DNA of 64,000 nt from Corylus avellana (Eukaryota; Streptophyta; Magnoliopsida; Fagales; Betulaceae). A program made the translations under genes and the position numbers. The stretch is from positions 19,868,545 to 19,932,544 of the forward strand of contig NC_081551.1 of the NCBI RefSeq assembly GCF_901000735.1. The letters are read 5' to 3'. Shown here one piece after another: positions 62,500-64,000 of the stretch; position 1 is the first letter of the stretch, and each line of letters starts with the position of its first letter. The notes under the pieces are model-generated. The model was not told where the DNA came from and searched no databases. It was given only the letters and a program-made list of their open reading frames with translations.

Positions 62500-64000
62500 C
62501 TCTCTCCCTCCTTTCCCAGAAATCCAATTCACCCGCACCCTCTGAAGCTGTGTGATAAGAAAGGCAGGAGTGATGTAGTGGAATTGCAGAGAGGCCCCCC
62601 ACATGACACAATTGGTAGCCCCTGTACAGTGCTGACTTGCAAACACACTGCTGCTCTGAAACCACCAGAATTGGTTTGTTACGGCAAAACCTAGATCAAT
62701 CCTCCATTTTAGTTGGCTTGGTCAAGGAAAAACTAAGAAAAAACAAATTGTTCAATATTTTTCACATGAAGATGAAGAAAAGAAAAGAAAGAAAAGAATA
62801 TGGCATGGTATATCTTTCTTTTTTAAGTTATTTGCTCTATTTCTGCTACACATTTACCATCCTATCTCCCTTCCTTCTACCCAGTGAGAGAAGTAAAAAT
62901 GGTGAGAAAATTGGTTGATTCCCTAGCGTTTTAAAGCATGAAAACCGAAAAACTTTAATTGCCAAGGTACGTAATGCTAATTAACTATCCAAATTCTCTG
63001 AAAGATCATTTTTAGGTGGCGGTGCGGTGGCATCTAAAATTTGTGAAGTGTTTGTAACCTTATTTAATTTGCTTTGTTTTATTTATTTTTATTAGTAGTG
63101 TCACAAATTGTTATATACTAGATTTGTAATCTTATTTGTTTTTGAAAATTCTATAATGTAAAGGAAATGTAATGATTTGTGTGTAATTAGCCCACTGAGT
63201 GATAACTTTACTGAGGTGGTTACAATAGACTAATTTGGTTGTATGCTATCTTCTGTGTTTGTAATATTTGAGTTTAATTTATCAGCTTGTTGATGATGAT
63301 CAGATGAGTTTGTTAGATGTGTTCCAATAAATCCTGATGTAGACTTTATTCTTTAATTATGTAGAATTGTGATCCCTAACATGCTCACATGAAATTAATG
63401 TTTAAGAAATCTAAAATCCCTAATTTTATTGATTATAGAAAATTTCACAAAATAACTTGTAATATAATCAAGAAATATTTTACACACAAAACACATAATA
63501 AATAAATAAGAAAACTTATAATTTATCTTGGATCAAAATTTTCTAGATTTTATAAGATAATCTTGTGATGAAATTCTTAAAATTATAACAATTATTTTTA
63601 ATTACATGATGTAGATTTTGCTACCTTATCATACATTTTATTTTACTGACATATAATGAATGATTAAATGTTAAGAATCACATCTCCATCCACCATCCCA
63701 CTCTTATTTTATTCGGCTAACAGTGCCCATAAGTCTTTTTATTTATTTATTTTTAGCAAGGATGGATGAGTACTACCACATCAGTTCAATTGCTGGGGTA
63801 GTATAACGATATAGTTTACCATTACTTTGAATGAATTAAAGAAGAGTAATGCTATAAACTAGGCCTTTTTTTTTATCCTACTTTTATCTCATTTTGCTAG
63901 TGTGGCAATGCCAATTAATCATTAATTTTTTTTTTTTTTTTTTTTTTTTATAAATAGGAGCTAATTTAAGGGTTCATTAGGAGATAAAAATGGTTGTTTT
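62500..64000. other. 3' flank of the second PP2C copy
   Basis: Copy of the 38923-40446 spacer; nothing further is seen. Confidence 0.6.

Larger units (their letters stand above)
61897..64000 (+). repeat. Segmental duplication, copy B (PP2C 3' end and spacer)
   Basis: Near-identical to 38320-40446. Differences are few: for example C for T near 62090, G for C near 62588, a missing A near 63119, and small indels around 63270. It starts abruptly at the gap and continues out of the window, probably towards another AHP-a-like gene. Confidence 0.95.

Overview
The window is nuclear DNA of a eudicot, probably a woody rosid. It is AT-rich, its genes are split by many small GT-AG introns, and its spacers carry plant transposon types (Tourist, hAT and Mutator-like MITEs, an Au-type SINE, a Copia-like LTR element). 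The species cannot be named from sequence alone. There are three 100-N gaps (27311-27410, 47277-47376, 61797-61896) and one 20-N gap (31774-31793), so this is a draft scaffold.

Layout. Positions 1-14700 are gene-rich: the 3' end of a V-ATPase subunit D gene, a complete 19-exon cytosolic NADP-malic enzyme (591 aa), and tail-to-tail with it a complete 11-exon 2-oxoglutarate/Fe(II) dioxygenase (336 aa). Positions 14700-34300 are mostly transposon debris with one small intronless RING-H2 gene (22207-22524). This stretch also holds a 3-kb near-identical direct duplication (24299-27310 and 28389-31358) interrupted by a gap. Positions 34356-38922 carry a four-exon clade-A type PP2C (398 aa) with ABA-response-like elements upstream.

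From 40657 to the last gap lies a tandem array of histidine-phosphotransfer (AHP/HPt-like) genes: AHP-a (phospho-His present), AHP-b (His replaced by Val, 3' half lost in a gap), a 5'-truncated frameshifted fragment AHP-c, AHP-d and AHP-e (complete, His replaced by Ile), and the promoter of a sixth copy cut by the gap. After that gap the sequence returns to a near-identical copy of the PP2C 3' end. This is either a 23.6-kb segmental duplication or a false duplication from the other haplotype.

Functionally, malic enzyme, V-ATPase and the dioxygenase are unrelated housekeeping or metabolic genes. The most notable content is the PP2C (ABA-type phosphatase) followed by an expanding, divergent set of phosphorelay proteins. 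Most members have lost the phospho-accepting histidine, as Arabidopsis AHP6 has, and could act as inhibitors of two-component (cytokinin-type) signalling or be decaying copies.
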